Shown here: positions 1 through 7,956 of the stretch, piece by piece
Layout: each line of letters opens with the position of its first letter
Position numbering within the stretch: the first letter of the stretch is position 1
DNA from: Rhodospirillaceae bacterium SYSU D60007
Lineage (GTDB): Bacteria > Pseudomonadota > Alphaproteobacteria > Reyranellales > Reyranellaceae
Direction: 5' to 3'
Length of the DNA: 64,000 nucleotides
NCBI GenBank assembly: GCA_003574685.1
Contig: QOCQ01000002.1
Location: 124,001 to 188,000 of the forward strand
Notes under the pieces: generated by a model
What the model was told of the DNA's origin: nothing
The model's database searches: none
The model's input: only the letters and a program-made list of their open reading frames with translations
Program-made: the position numbers and the translations under genes

Positions 1-222
1 GAAGCGCGAGTACTGGAAGCGGTCGAGCGTGCCGGTGAACGCGGCCTCGGCTTCCTCGGCACTGCGGTAGACGTAACCGGACGTCAGGAACAGCGCTTCC
101 GATGTTTCCTCGAAGTCGCTGCGGCGCAGGCCGCCGCGTACCGCGCGGGTCTGCGCCCGCCAGCCCGCGATCCCCTCGTCCTGCCGGGTTTCGATACGCC
201 GCCCGCGGAAATCGCCGTCCAT
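1..222 (-). CDS. metZ: O-succinylhomoserine sulfhydrylase, N-terminal part (cut by window edge)
   Basis: Only the first 74 codons lie in the window; the gene runs off the left edge. The translation has the family's characteristic N-terminus, with SEALFLTSGYVYRSAEEAE followed by a FQYSRF segment, as in PLP-dependent Cys/Met-metabolism enzymes of the MetZ type. These make homocysteine from O-succinylhomoserine and sulfide in the cytoplasm. The ATG at 222 is preceded by a strong GGGAGGGAG ribosome site. The SAM-II riboswitch and terminator directly upstream independently support a methionine-biosynthesis role. The catalytic lysine region is outside the window. Confidence 0.88.
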   Translation of the reverse strand, partial: MDGDFRGRRIETRQDEGIAGWRAQTRAVRGGLRRSDFEETSEALFLTSGYVYRSAEEAEAAFTGTLDRFQYSRF

Positions 223-262
223 CACTCCCTCCCAAATGGCGCGACGCCAGGCGCACGCGCAA

Positions 263-299
263 CGAAAAAGCCCCGACCGGTGAAGGACGGGGCTTTTCG
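263..299 (-). terminator. Rho-independent terminator in the metZ leader
   Basis: Read on the minus strand, this is a GC-rich stem (AAAAGCCCCG pairing with CGGGGCTTTT) with a 12-base loop and a terminal T-run. It lies between the SAM-II aptamer and the metZ start, where it could act as the expression platform. The stem is nearly symmetric, so it could also stop transcription arriving from the other strand. Confidence 0.75.
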
Positions 300-307
300 G
301 AGCGCTC

Positions 308-362
308 CCGACCTTTTAGCGGTTTTTAACGTGGCCGCAAGCCGGTCGGCTTCAAATCCCAC
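308..362 (-). ncRNA. SAM-II riboswitch (metA/metZ leader aptamer)
   Basis: On the minus strand the leader carries the SAM-II signature in order: GGGATTTGAAG, then CCGACCGGCTTGCGGCCACG, then TTAAAAACCGCTAAAAGG, closed by GGTCGG. The CCGACC and GGTCGG arms can pair and the CGCTAAAA segment can form the pseudoknot that binds S-adenosylmethionine. It sits 85 bases before the metZ start. High SAM would be expected to lower metZ expression. Recognition is by consensus, from memory. Confidence 0.85.
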
Positions 363-372
363 GCAGGCAGCG

Positions 373-401
373 GTCATACATGCCGACAGGCGCGAAGGCA
401 A
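373..401 (-). promoter_or_regulatory. Candidate sigma-70-type promoter of the metZ leader
   Basis: On the minus strand TTGCCT (-35) and TATGAC (-10) are separated by 17 bases. Initiation would fall a few bases before the SAM-II aptamer, which is where this riboswitch class usually begins. The hexamers are only moderate matches, so the call rests mainly on position. Confidence 0.45.
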
Positions 402-479
402 GCGCCAAGCGCCTTCTCGAAAGCTGCGCACGGGGTTAGTCTTTGTCGGATCAGCAGGGATGAAACGACCGAGGCGAGC

Positions 480-1538
480 ATGGCCACCTATGTTTACGTG
501 GGCGCGGCGCCGGCTTTCGGCACTGACGCAAGGATTCCGATGGGAGGGCTCTACAGGCTTGATGTCGCGGCCGGCCAGTGGGAATCGCTGAGCCACGGTC
601 TGCCCGACAAGCCGGAAGTCCGCTGCCTGGTCACCCATCCGGATGCACCGCATGTCATCTATGCGGGCACGCAAGCCGGCCCGTACCGCAGCGACGACGG
701 CGGCGATACATGGACGGCCCTGACGCTGCCGGGAAAGGAACGGCTTGTCTGGTCGCTGCTGCTGCACCCGCGCGATCCGCAGGTTATCTATGCCGGCACC
801 CAGGGGACGACGATCTACCGCAGCCGCGATGGCGGGAGGACATGGCATGAACTCTCGCCGCCCGAACCGCGCGGCATGGTGAAGATGAGCTTCCCCTGCC
901 GGGTCATCCGGCTGGCCGTTGATCCGGCTCGCCCCGACGACCTCTATGCCGCGCTGGAAGTCGGCGGCGTCATGCGCAGCCCCGATGGCGGCGAGAGCTG
1001 GGAAAGCTGCAATGACAGCCTGCTGGAATATGCCGAGCAGCCACGGCTGAAGAGCCGCATCGTCAGCGACACCGAAACCGAGGGCATGATGGATTCGCAT
1101 GCGCTGGCCGTCAGCCCGGCGCGGCCGGGCACGGTGTTCCTCGCCAACAGGATGGGGCTGTTCCGCAGCGAGGATGGCGGCCGGCGCTGGACGGAAATGG
1201 AGATCGGCCGTTTCTCGCCGCTGACCTATGCCCGCGACGTGCGCGTCTCCCCGCACGCGCCCGACACCATGTACGCCGCGCTCAGCGTGGCGGCCGTGAG
1301 CGATGCCGGCTCGCTCTACCGCAGCCAGGATCTGGGCGAGACATGGCAGCGCTTCGATCATGACGTGTCGATCGAGAGCACCCTGATGATCGTGGCACCC
1401 AGCGCCTCCAGCCCCGACCGCATCTGGTGCGCCGCCCGGCGGGGCCAGGTTTTCGGCACCGAGGATGGCGGCAGGACCTGGCAGCAGCATCGCCTGCCGG
1501 GCGGCGTCGAAGGCGTCTACGCGCTCGCCACAACATAG
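480..1538 (+). CDS. BNR/Asp-box repeat beta-propeller protein
   Basis: This 352-residue protein has six Asp-box motifs of the S-x-D-x-G-x-x-W type spread through it, including YRSDDGGDTW, YRSRDGGRTW, MRSPDGGESW, FRSEDGGRRW and FGTEDGGRTW. Asp-box repeats cap the blades of sialidase- and sortilin-type beta-propellers. Many bacterial proteins of this kind are annotated as glycosyl hydrolase or photosystem-assembly-like without proven activity. There is no signal peptide and no recognisable catalytic site, so a binding or scaffold role is as likely as an enzyme. It stands alone, divergent from metZ. Confidence 0.75.
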   Translation: MATYVYVGAAPAFGTDARIPMGGLYRLDVAAGQWESLSHGLPDKPEVRCLVTHPDAPHVIYAGTQAGPYRSDDGGDTWTALTLPGKERLVWSLLLHPRDPQVIYAGTQGTTIYRSRDGGRTWHELSPPEPRGMVKMSFPCRVIRLAVDPARPDDLYAALEVGGVMRSPDGGESWESCNDSLLEYAEQPRLKSRIVSDTETEGMMDSHALAVSPARPGTVFLANRMGLFRSEDGGRRWTEMEIGRFSPLTYARDVRVSPHAPDTMYAALSVAAVSDAGSLYRSQDLGETWQRFDHDVSIESTLMIVAPSASSPDRIWCAARRGQVFGTEDGGRTWQQHRLPGGVEGVYALATT

Positions 1539-1590
1539 GACCGACACGACCTGCATCCTCGGCGAATTGGTCCGAAGGCCCCTCCGTCTG

Positions 1591-1633
1591 TTGCCTGATG
1601 CCGCCTCACCCTGCATAATGCACACGAGTGCAT
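1591..1633 (+). promoter_or_regulatory. Promoter with overlapping palindrome for the gene at 1650
   Basis: TTGCCT at 1591-1596 and CATAAT at 1614-1619 are spaced by 17 bases, a good sigma-70-like pair. The -10 overlaps a perfect palindrome, ATGCAC-ACGA-GTGCAT (1618-1633), which could be an operator. It sits just before the start of the unknown protein at 1650. Confidence 0.45.
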
Positions 1634-1649
1634 AAACAGGTAGCGAGGG

Positions 1650-2684
1650 TTGATTGAAATGGCGACGCCGGGGGCTCCGCTTATTTGTTATGACCTGCCG
1701 ACGGTCAGCCGCTTCTTCCGTTCGGTCGCGCTGGCCATTGCGTTCCAGAAGCACACATCGATCGAGTGGGTGACCTACAGGGACAGCAAGGTTCTGAATG
1801 CGGTCTATGCGGTGCTGTTCTGGAAGGAGCCGCCCGGCACCGCGGAAGTGAAGATGGCCAGCCGCCAGTCGATCGAGCGCACGACGGACGAACTTCATCA
1901 GCAATTCCTGTTCGCCTGGATCGACAAGCTGCACCAGGGTGGGCCGACGGCCGGCAACGACTACGTGAACCAGATGGCCAGGCTGCGCGACTATGCGCGG
2001 CAGGCGGTGCAGGACGTCTACCGCGATGCGAGCCAGATCAATGCCGAGGTGATCAACCAGACGCAGGATGCCATTGTGGCGCTGGCCCGCATCAAGCTTG
2101 CCGCCACGGTCGGCGTGGCCGTCATCGGCGGTGCCGCCGGCGTCGCCTTCGCCCTAGGCGCGGCCGGCGGCGCGGCGGCCGGCGGCATCACGGTGTTTGG
2201 CCTGCAGGCCGGCGCCTCGGCCACAACGTTCGGGCTGGCCGGCTTCGGCTACTCGGCCACCAACTCGATCCTCAAGACCTGGGAACAGGGGCCGCAGGCC
2301 AAGATAGCGGCGGTGAGTGTCGATACCGGCAAGTACGTTGCCAGCGAGGCTGGCGGCAAGATCGCGGGCGGGGTGCTTGACAAGGCGCTGGCGCAACAGG
2401 GCCGCTCGGCACAGATCATGAGCTCCGCCGAGGGACAGATCCGGAAGTACTCCCAGAAGCTGGCCGAGGAGACGCTGCGCAAGGGCCAGCGGCGCAAGGC
2501 GCAGAACATCGTCCACGGGGCAACTCAGCAGCTTGCGCGCGAGACAGCGAACTTCAACAAGGCGGCTCAGACCGCAAAGCTGGCGCGCGGTGTCGGAGTG
2601 GGTATCCCGGTGCTGTTTGCTGCCTGGGACATCAAGGACGCCTGGGGTGACTACCAGGAAACGATGCAGGCGGTTGGCCGCTAA
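1650..2684 (+). CDS. Uncharacterised protein with central glycine/alanine-rich hydrophobic region
   Basis: I do not recognise this 344-residue protein. Residues 1-140 are mixed helical and charged. Residues about 145-205 form a long Gly/Ala-rich hydrophobic stretch of the glycine-zipper type, with segments such as GVAVIGGAAGVAFALGAAGG. Residues about 215-320 are basic and helical, and a second short hydrophobic segment (GVGVGIPVLFAAWDIKDAW) lies near the C-terminus. Such zippers occur in membrane-inserting and pore-forming proteins and in secreted effectors. The listed start is TTG; an ATG at 1659 in the same frame is equally possible. Its stop overlaps the stop of the convergent methyltransferase gene. 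Confidence 0.6.
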   Translation: MIEMATPGAPLICYDLPTVSRFFRSVALAIAFQKHTSIEWVTYRDSKVLNAVYAVLFWKEPPGTAEVKMASRQSIERTTDELHQQFLFAWIDKLHQGGPTAGNDYVNQMARLRDYARQAVQDVYRDASQINAEVINQTQDAIVALARIKLAATVGVAVIGGAAGVAFALGAAGGAAAGGITVFGLQAGASATTFGLAGFGYSATNSILKTWEQGPQAKIAAVSVDTGKYVASEAGGKIAGGVLDKALAQQGRSAQIMSSAEGQIRKYSQKLAEETLRKGQRRKAQNIVHGATQQLARETANFNKAAQTAKLARGVGVGIPVLFAAWDIKDAWGDYQETMQAVGR

Positions 2685-4030
2685 CCGGATGCGGAACCGC
2701 CGGCTTTGACGCCGACGGCACAGTGCATGGGATGCGCCATGAACAGCAGTTCCTCGCGCCGCGCCGCGTCGCGCAGGGCGCGCCATGCGGTCGTCTCGTC
2801 GGGCGATAGCTGCGAGAGCACGTGGTCCTCGCGATAGCGCCAGATCTGGCCGTCAGGACGATCGAGCGTGACGAGCGAGGGAAAGCAGACGAGGCGCTGC
2901 AAGCCGGCCTGCCGCATGCGCCGATAGAGGCTTGCATCAGCGACGCCGTGCGCGGCCACTGACTGTGGCGGGACGTCGATCTTGCGGCGCAGCGTCTCCG
3001 GCGCCGGCAGGTTCCACCATTGCGGCATATCGATGGCGCGCACGATGATGCCGACACGACCGCCCGGCCGCGCCACCCGAACCATTTCCGCGATGGCACG
3101 GTCAGCGTCGCACTCCTCCAGCACCGTTACGCTGTAGACGCAGTCGAAGCTTTCGTCCGGGAACGGCAGCGCCTCGGCGTTGCCCGGCCCGAACGCGATG
3201 GCACCATCCACACCCTCAGCCCCGGCAAGGGCGCGCGCTTCTTCCAGCAGAAAGGGATTAACGTCGACTGCAGTGATTCTCTGGCCGTGTCCGGCTTGCC
3301 GCGCCAGCCGTCGGGTCAACGAGCCTGATCCGCAGCCGACCTCGAGGAAGGCGCTATCCAACGCCGGCGCCATAAAGTCGATCAGGGTGCGGAACGTGGC
3401 CTGGTAGCTGGGTGCCCGAGCGCGGTCCTCCAGCGCAGCGACGCCGCCAAGATACGGTCCACCCAGCGTCACGACCGTGAAACGGGAAGCGAGCCACGAC
3501 AGAACAGGTTGCCACTGCGATGGCGCCAGGAAGAATGGCATCAGGACCAGTGCCGGTCCGGTCCCCTGCATGCGCCAGGTAATGCCCGCATGCGAGCCTG
3601 CTTCGGCAATCCGGCCGGGCGATGCAACCGCATGGCCGGTCGGTCCGATGCGGTCAAAAAAACGGATCATGGTGTCGGCAATGTCGGGCCGGTCAGCCGC
3701 GGCATCGGCCCAGCCCTGCGCCTCATAGCCGTCCAGCACGACGCGGGTGGCGCCGGGCAGGCGCTCGGCGGCCCGCGCCGTCGTCCCGGCCGTGGGCCCC
3801 GTCGATCCTGCGATCATCAGGACGCGGTCGGCGATTGCTGCAAACGGCGCCGGATCGAGCCGGGTGGGTACGCACAGAACGAGACCGCTCAGACGATCCG
3901 GATGATGCGCAGCAAAATCCGCGATGTCGGCCGGGACCTGGGTCGCGACGTGTGCCGAGCGAATGCCGAGATGGTCCCACAGCGCGGCAAGCCGCTCGCG
4001 CGCCGGACGGACGGCTTCGTCGAGAGACAT
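2681..4030 (-). CDS. Class I SAM-dependent methyltransferase fused to hydrolase-like N-terminal region
   Basis: The C-terminal half (residues about 215-449) is a Rossmann methyltransferase: motif I is FLEVGCGSGSL at about 228-238, followed by the acidic strand ITAVDVNPF and the FDCVYSVTVLEE post-motif. The N-terminal 200 residues look like pieces of an alpha/beta-hydrolase in unusual order. A strand with VLCVPTRL and VLMIAGS comes first, then a YR-type opening (TWRMQGTGPALVLMPFF). No nucleophile elbow is visible, so this part is probably not catalytic. The ATG at 4030 was chosen over an upstream start because GGAGGG precedes it. The methyl acceptor is unknown. Confidence 0.75.
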   Translation of the reverse strand: MSLDEAVRPARERLAALWDHLGIRSAHVATQVPADIADFAAHHPDRLSGLVLCVPTRLDPAPFAAIADRVLMIAGSTGPTAGTTARAAERLPGATRVVLDGYEAQGWADAAADRPDIADTMIRFFDRIGPTGHAVASPGRIAEAGSHAGITWRMQGTGPALVLMPFFLAPSQWQPVLSWLASRFTVVTLGGPYLGGVAALEDRARAPSYQATFRTLIDFMAPALDSAFLEVGCGSGSLTRRLARQAGHGQRITAVDVNPFLLEEARALAGAEGVDGAIAFGPGNAEALPFPDESFDCVYSVTVLEECDADRAIAEMVRVARPGGRVGIIVRAIDMPQWWNLPAPETLRRKIDVPPQSVAAHGVADASLYRRMRQAGLQRLVCFPSLVTLDRPDGQIWRYREDHVLSQLSPDETTAWRALRDAARREELLFMAHPMHCAVGVKAGGSASG

Positions 4031-4160
4031 GACCCGCCCTCCGGAGCAGAATGAGAACGTCCTCAGCATGCGGCCTGCCCCACCGGGCTGCAAGCGCACT
4101 GCGCAACCTCTCCATCGGAGCGAGCTGGGTGATCAGGTTCGCATCTGGCGAGTTACTGTC

Positions 4161-4276
4161 GTCCTGAGCGAAGCGAAGGACCTTGCGGCGGTTCTCTCAA
4201 AGAACGGCGGCGACGGTTCACCAACGTCGTCATTCTCTGGTCGCACGACCGCAGGGTCCTTCGCTTCGCTCAGGAC
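4161..4276. repeat. Inverted repeat with GAGCGAAGCGAAGGAC arms
   Basis: Two 28-base arms (4161-4188 and 4249-4276) are reverse complements with one mismatch and flank a 60-base centre. It lies between the methyltransferase gene and the AhpD-like gene. Related arms occur at 9198-9219, 46911-47000 and 58771-58846, so this is a genome-dispersed, REP-like element that can form a large hairpin. Confidence 0.75.
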
Positions 4277-4331
4277 AACGAAGACGCCGTTACAGGGCCA
4301 TCAGAATGCGCGGCCCGAAGAGGAGACGACG

Positions 4332-4769
4332 TTAGCTCTTGGGGGACATTCGCAGCGAGACGCCGATCCGGTTCCAAGCGTTCATGGCTGCGACCGCTAT
4401 GGTGAGATCGGCGATCTCCTTGTCGCTGTAGTGTTGCCGTAGCGCCTCGAAGGCTTCCTCGGGCACGCGCTGATGATCCAGGCGCGTCACCGCCTCTGCC
4501 CAGGCCAGCGCTGCCCGCTCGCGTTCGTCGAACAGCGGCGATTCCCACCACGTGGCCGTATTCAGAATCTTGATCGCAGAAGCGCCGCGACTGGCGGCGT
4601 CGCGGCCATGCGCATCGACGCAATAGGCGCAGCCATTGATCTGAGAGATGCGCAGCCAGAGAATGTCGAGAAACGGCCGCGGCACGTTGTCGACAAGGTA
4701 CGCGCGACTGGCAAACAGGGCCTTGTAGCCCTCGGGGGCAAGCGTGGCAGCAGCAAGGCGCTGGGTCAT
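4332..4769 (-). CDS. AhpD-like carboxymuconolactone decarboxylase family protein
   Basis: This 145-residue single-domain protein has the AhpD core CAYCVDAHG with redox-active CxxC and downstream histidine. The surroundings (APEGYKALFASRAYL near the start, FDERERAALAWAEAVT in the middle) are typical of the alkylhydroperoxidase/CMD family. Such proteins reduce peroxides through a cysteine pair. The ATG at 4769 is preferred over one at 4787 because AAGGAG lies about ten bases before it and the family normally starts MTQRL. It stands next to a TPP-enzyme gene on the same strand, 72 bases apart. Confidence 0.85.
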   Translation of the reverse strand: MTQRLAAATLAPEGYKALFASRAYLVDNVPRPFLDILWLRISQINGCAYCVDAHGRDAASRGASAIKILNTATWWESPLFDERERAALAWAEAVTRLDHQRVPEEAFEALRQHYSDKEIADLTIAVAAMNAWNRIGVSLRMSPKS

Positions 4770-4841
4770 CCGGCGTGGCTCCTTCATTCATCTGGACCCA
4801 CCCAAGACGCGCCAGCACCCGCTGCCGTGACATGCGGCCTG

Positions 4842-6551
4842 TCAGCCCTTCGCTCTTGCTGCCTCCCGCATTTTCGTGATGGTCGTGCGCGAGGTGATCT
4901 GCTCCATGTCGGTTTTCACGTGGATGATCGCGGGCAGTCCGGCTGCCAGAGATCGCTCGAAAGCCGGCGCGAAATCCGCCGTCTTCAGCACGGTTTCGCC
5001 GTGGCCGCCGAAGGCCCGGGCATAGGCGGCGAAGTCGGGGTTGCGCAGCTCAACCCCGTGCGCTCTGCCGGGATGCTCGCGCTCCTGGTGCATGCGGATG
5101 GTGCCATAGCCGCCATTGTCGACGACCACGATCACCAGGTTCGCGCCGTACTGCACGGCCGTTGCGAATTCCTGGCCAGTCATGAGGAAGCAGCCGTCGC
5201 CGGCGAAGGCGACGACCGTGCGCGAGGGTGCCACGATCTTGGCGGCAATCGCCGCTGGCACACCGTAGCCCATCGCACCGCTGGTCGGCGCAAGCTGCGA
5301 ACGCAGCCCGCGGTACTGGAAGAAGCGGTGCACCCAGCCGGCGTAGTTGCCCGCCCCGTTGGCGACAATCGCGTCGTCCGGCAGGCGCGTGTTCAGCCAG
5401 GTCACGATCTCGCCCAGGTCGACGGCACCGACCGCACCCGTCGGCTTCAGGTTCGCGAGGTAATCCGCCCGCGCCTGCTCCATGCCGCCCGCCCAGGGCG
5501 GATTCGGAATCGGCGGCAATGCCCGGGCGGCGCGGGCAAACTGCGGCATGCCGCTGTTGATCATCAGCGCCGCTTCATAGACACGCCCCAGCTCCTCGAC
5601 GCCGGCATGGACATGCACCAGCGGCTGTTTCGGAACCGGAATGTCGAACAGCGTATAGCCGCCGCTGGTCATTTCCCCCAGCCGCGGACCGACCGCGATG
5701 ATCAAATCGGACTCCCTGACCCGCCTGCCCAGCGGCGGGTTGATGCCGATTCCGACATCGCCGACGTAGTTGGGGTGCCGGTTGTCGATCAGGTCCGAGT
5801 TGCGGAATGCCGTGGTCACGGGCAGCCGGTTGGCCTCGATGAAGGCGCGGATGTCGTCGCAAGCCTCCTTCGTCCAGCCGCCACCGCCCAGGATCACCAG
5901 CGGCCGCTCGGCCCTGGCCAGCATCTCGCGCAGGCGCTCCATGTCCTGGGATGCGGGCGCCGGGCGAACCACCTTGTACGGCAGCGCGTCGGTCACCTCG
6001 ACACGGTCCGTCAGCATGTCCTCCGGCAGGGCCAGCAGCACCGGTCCGGGACGTCCGGACGTGGCGCGATGGAAGGCCTGGCTGACCAGCTCCGGGATGC
6101 GCCGCGCATCCTCGATCTGCGCCGCCCATTTGGTGAGCGGGCCGAACATGCGGCGGTAGTCGATCTCTTGGAACGCCTCCCGCTCCTCCTGGTCGCGCGC
6201 GACCTGGCCTACGAGCAGCACCAGCGGCGTGCTGTCCTGATAGGCGGTGTGAATGCCGATGCTGGCGTTTGTGGCACCCGGGCCACGTGTCACGAAGCAG
6301 ACCCCCGGCTTGCCGGTCAGCTTGCCGTAACCTTCAGCCATGTTGGCGGCGCCGCCTTCCTGGCGGCAGATCACGTACCTGATGGCATTGCGGGCATCGT
6401 GCAGCGCGTCGAGAGCGGCGAGGTAGCTTTCGCCTGGCACACCGAAAATATGGTCGACGCCATGGATGCGGAGCTGGTCGATCAGCACCTGTCCGCCGGT
6501 CCGCGCAAGGGGACTGGCGGCGGTACCGGCCGGGGTGGGAGTCGTGGACAT
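4842..6551 (-). CDS. Thiamine-pyrophosphate enzyme, acetolactate-synthase-like
   Basis: At 569 residues this is a full three-domain ThDP enzyme. The N-terminal pyrimidine-binding domain has FGVPGESYLAALDAL with the conserved glutamate and ICRQEGGAANMAEGYGKLTG. The central domain carries RPLVILGGGGW. The C-terminal domain has the diphosphate motif, GDGCFLMTGQEFATAVQYGAN then NNGGYGTIRMHQE. It resembles IlvB-type large subunits, but there is no IlvN partner and the context is not branched-chain biosynthesis. A stand-alone catabolic decarboxylase or carboligase is likely; the substrate cannot be told. A NIPSNAP-family gene lies 17 bases upstream on the same strand, so the two are probably cotranscribed. 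Confidence 0.82.
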   Translation of the reverse strand: MSTTPTPAGTAASPLARTGGQVLIDQLRIHGVDHIFGVPGESYLAALDALHDARNAIRYVICRQEGGAANMAEGYGKLTGKPGVCFVTRGPGATNASIGIHTAYQDSTPLVLLVGQVARDQEEREAFQEIDYRRMFGPLTKWAAQIEDARRIPELVSQAFHRATSGRPGPVLLALPEDMLTDRVEVTDALPYKVVRPAPASQDMERLREMLARAERPLVILGGGGWTKEACDDIRAFIEANRLPVTTAFRNSDLIDNRHPNYVGDVGIGINPPLGRRVRESDLIIAVGPRLGEMTSGGYTLFDIPVPKQPLVHVHAGVEELGRVYEAALMINSGMPQFARAARALPPIPNPPWAGGMEQARADYLANLKPTGAVGAVDLGEIVTWLNTRLPDDAIVANGAGNYAGWVHRFFQYRGLRSQLAPTSGAMGYGVPAAIAAKIVAPSRTVVAFAGDGCFLMTGQEFATAVQYGANLVIVVVDNGGYGTIRMHQEREHPGRAHGVELRNPDFAAYARAFGGHGETVLKTADFAPAFERSLAAGLPAIIHVKTDMEQITSRTTITKMREAARAKG

Positions 6552-6568
6552 GGACGCGAACCTGCTTC

Positions 6569-6883
6569 CTATTTGAGCGGTGCAAAGCTTGCCGGCACGA
6601 CGATGCGGTTGGTCATGGTCTGGAAATAGCCCGAGGCCTTGGCCAGGTACGCCTGCCAGGCCGGATCGGCGGTCATGGCCGCGCGCCGGGCCTGGCGGTC
6701 GGCGAAATCCTCGTAGGCCCAGATGTGGATGATCTCGTTTACGTTACCAACCTCGGTGGTGAACCAGGCGAACGGCTTGCCAAGGTGCCGCGTCTGAACG
6801 GGAAAGCCCTCGGCCTGATACAGGGTGAGGAAGTCGCGCAGCTTCCCCGGATGCAGAACATAGGTGCGATGGTCGAGGATCAT
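6569..6883 (-). CDS. NIPSNAP family protein
   Basis: The 104-residue product has the NIPSNAP layout: an opening strand MILDHRTYVLHPGKL, then FLTLYQAEGFPVQTRHLG, then NEIIHIWAYEDFADRQARR and a closing segment with an aromatic-rich helix. The family adopts a dimeric alpha/beta-barrel (ferredoxin-like) fold. Its bacterial roles are poorly known, but members often sit beside catabolic enzymes. The ATG at 6883 follows GGGAGAG. It precedes the TPP enzyme by 17 bases and is probably the first gene of that pair. Confidence 0.82.
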   Translation of the reverse strand: MILDHRTYVLHPGKLRDFLTLYQAEGFPVQTRHLGKPFAWFTTEVGNVNEIIHIWAYEDFADRQARRAAMTADPAWQAYLAKASGYFQTMTNRIVVPASFAPLK

Positions 6884-7206
6884 TGGGCTCTCCCGTGCGT
6901 TGATGACGGCATGGTGCCCCGCCGCCTTCATGACGACAAGCCGACGCCATATTTGCTGACCGTCAAATCCGACAGGGCCGGGTGGACAAGTGCGGGCGCA
7001 CGGGGCATATTTTGGTCTGTTGGAAGAGTCCTGGCGGTTGCATCCGCTGCCCCTCTGGATCCAGCTAGTTTTCGGTTGCGACTTCGGAAGTCTTTGGACA
7101 ACAGGGCCAGATACGTGTTTCCGACACCGGACCGCCTGAGCGGCACCGGATTTCTGGCGGCGCACCCGATGATTTCTTTCCTCACCCGTCAACGAGCCTC
7201 TTGGGA
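6884..7206. other. Divergent intergenic region before the RNA-binding protein gene
   Basis: About 320 bases between the NIPSNAP gene (minus) and the RRM protein gene (plus). I see no gene in it. It must hold both promoters, and the distance to the RRM gene leaves room for a long 5' leader, which is common for RRM and cold-shock-type proteins. No clear riboswitch or hairpin was recognised. Confidence 0.4.
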
Positions 7207-7866
7207 ATGAGCCGCAAACTTTTCGTAGGCAACCTGCCCTACACGTGCACGAACGAAGATCTGACCCAGCACTTTTCGCCCTACGGCGAGGTAGCTTCCG
7301 CCAAGATCATCATGGATCGCGAAACCGGCCGCAGCCGCGGTTTCGCGTTTGTCGAAATGGCCACTGACGAGGCCGGCGCCGCGGCGATGAAGGCGCTGGA
7401 CGGCTCGCAGTTTGGCGGTCGCGCGCTGGCTGTGCGCGAAGCAGTCGAGCGGCAGCCGGGCGGCGGTGGCGGGGGTGGCTTCGGCCGCGGCCCACGCTCG
7501 TTCGGCGATTCCGAGGGCGGCGGGGGCGGCTTCCGGCCCCGCGGCCCTGGCGGCTATGGCCGCGGACCCGGTGGCGGCGGTGGCTTTGAACGTACACCGC
7601 GCAGCCCCTATGGCCGTGGCGGCGAAGGTGGTGGCGGCGGCTTTGACCGTGGCGGCGGCTTCGACCGCGGCGGCGGCGGTGGCTATGGCCGCGGCCCGGG
7701 TGGTGGCGGCGGCTTCGGGCGTGGTCCCGGCGGCGGCGGCTTCGACCGCGGGCCCGGTGGTGGCGGTGGCTTCGATCCAGGGGCCCCCGACCGGGGTGGC
7801 GAGCGCCGCCGTGGCGGCTTCGATCGCGACCGCCGTCGCGAGCGCGACGACGACGACGAGATGTAA
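7207..7866 (+). CDS. RRM-domain RNA-binding protein with glycine-rich tail
   Basis: Residues 1-80 form one RNA-recognition motif with both signature elements: RNP2 (KLFVGNLPY) at the start and RNP1 (RGFAFVEM) in the middle. From about residue 85 the protein is a low-complexity tail of GGGGGFGRGP, GGFDRG and GGGYGRGPGG repeats, rich in Gly, Arg, Phe and Tyr, ending in a charged RDRRRERDDDDEM. This is the architecture of plant and cyanobacterial glycine-rich RNA-binding proteins, and RGG/FG tails of this kind favour RNA binding and phase separation. A TTG at 7201 is an alternative start. A strong terminator follows the stop. Confidence 0.9.
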   Translation: MSRKLFVGNLPYTCTNEDLTQHFSPYGEVASAKIIMDRETGRSRGFAFVEMATDEAGAAAMKALDGSQFGGRALAVREAVERQPGGGGGGGFGRGPRSFGDSEGGGGGFRPRGPGGYGRGPGGGGGFERTPRSPYGRGGEGGGGGFDRGGGFDRGGGGGYGRGPGGGGGFGRGPGGGGFDRGPGGGGGFDPGAPDRGGERRRGGFDRDRRRERDDDDEM

Positions 7867-7898
7867 TCGCCGGCGCTTCGGCGCCGCGCATAGTGACC

Positions 7899-7934
7899 AG
7901 AGCTTCGGCGAGCCTGCTCGCCGAGGCTCTTTTT
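7899..7934 (+). terminator. Rho-independent terminator after the RRM protein gene
   Basis: A 14-base stem (AGAGCTTCGGCGAG with CTCGCCGAGGCTCT, one mismatched position) around a CCTG loop runs into a T5 tract. It ends 22 bases before the threonine synthase start, so the two genes are separate transcription units. Confidence 0.85.
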
Positions 7935-7956
7935 CTGCACAGCAGCGAATTGCGCC

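Noticed and set aside
222-1934. 570-residue open frame on the minus strand covering the BNR-protein gene
   Set aside because: It is the complement of a clear plus-strand gene with six Asp-box repeats, and runs through the SAM-II riboswitch. Its protein has no domain likeness.
4473-6629. 718-residue plus-strand open frame over the TPP enzyme
   Set aside because: A GC-rich antisense frame; the minus-strand TPP enzyme has all its family motifs.
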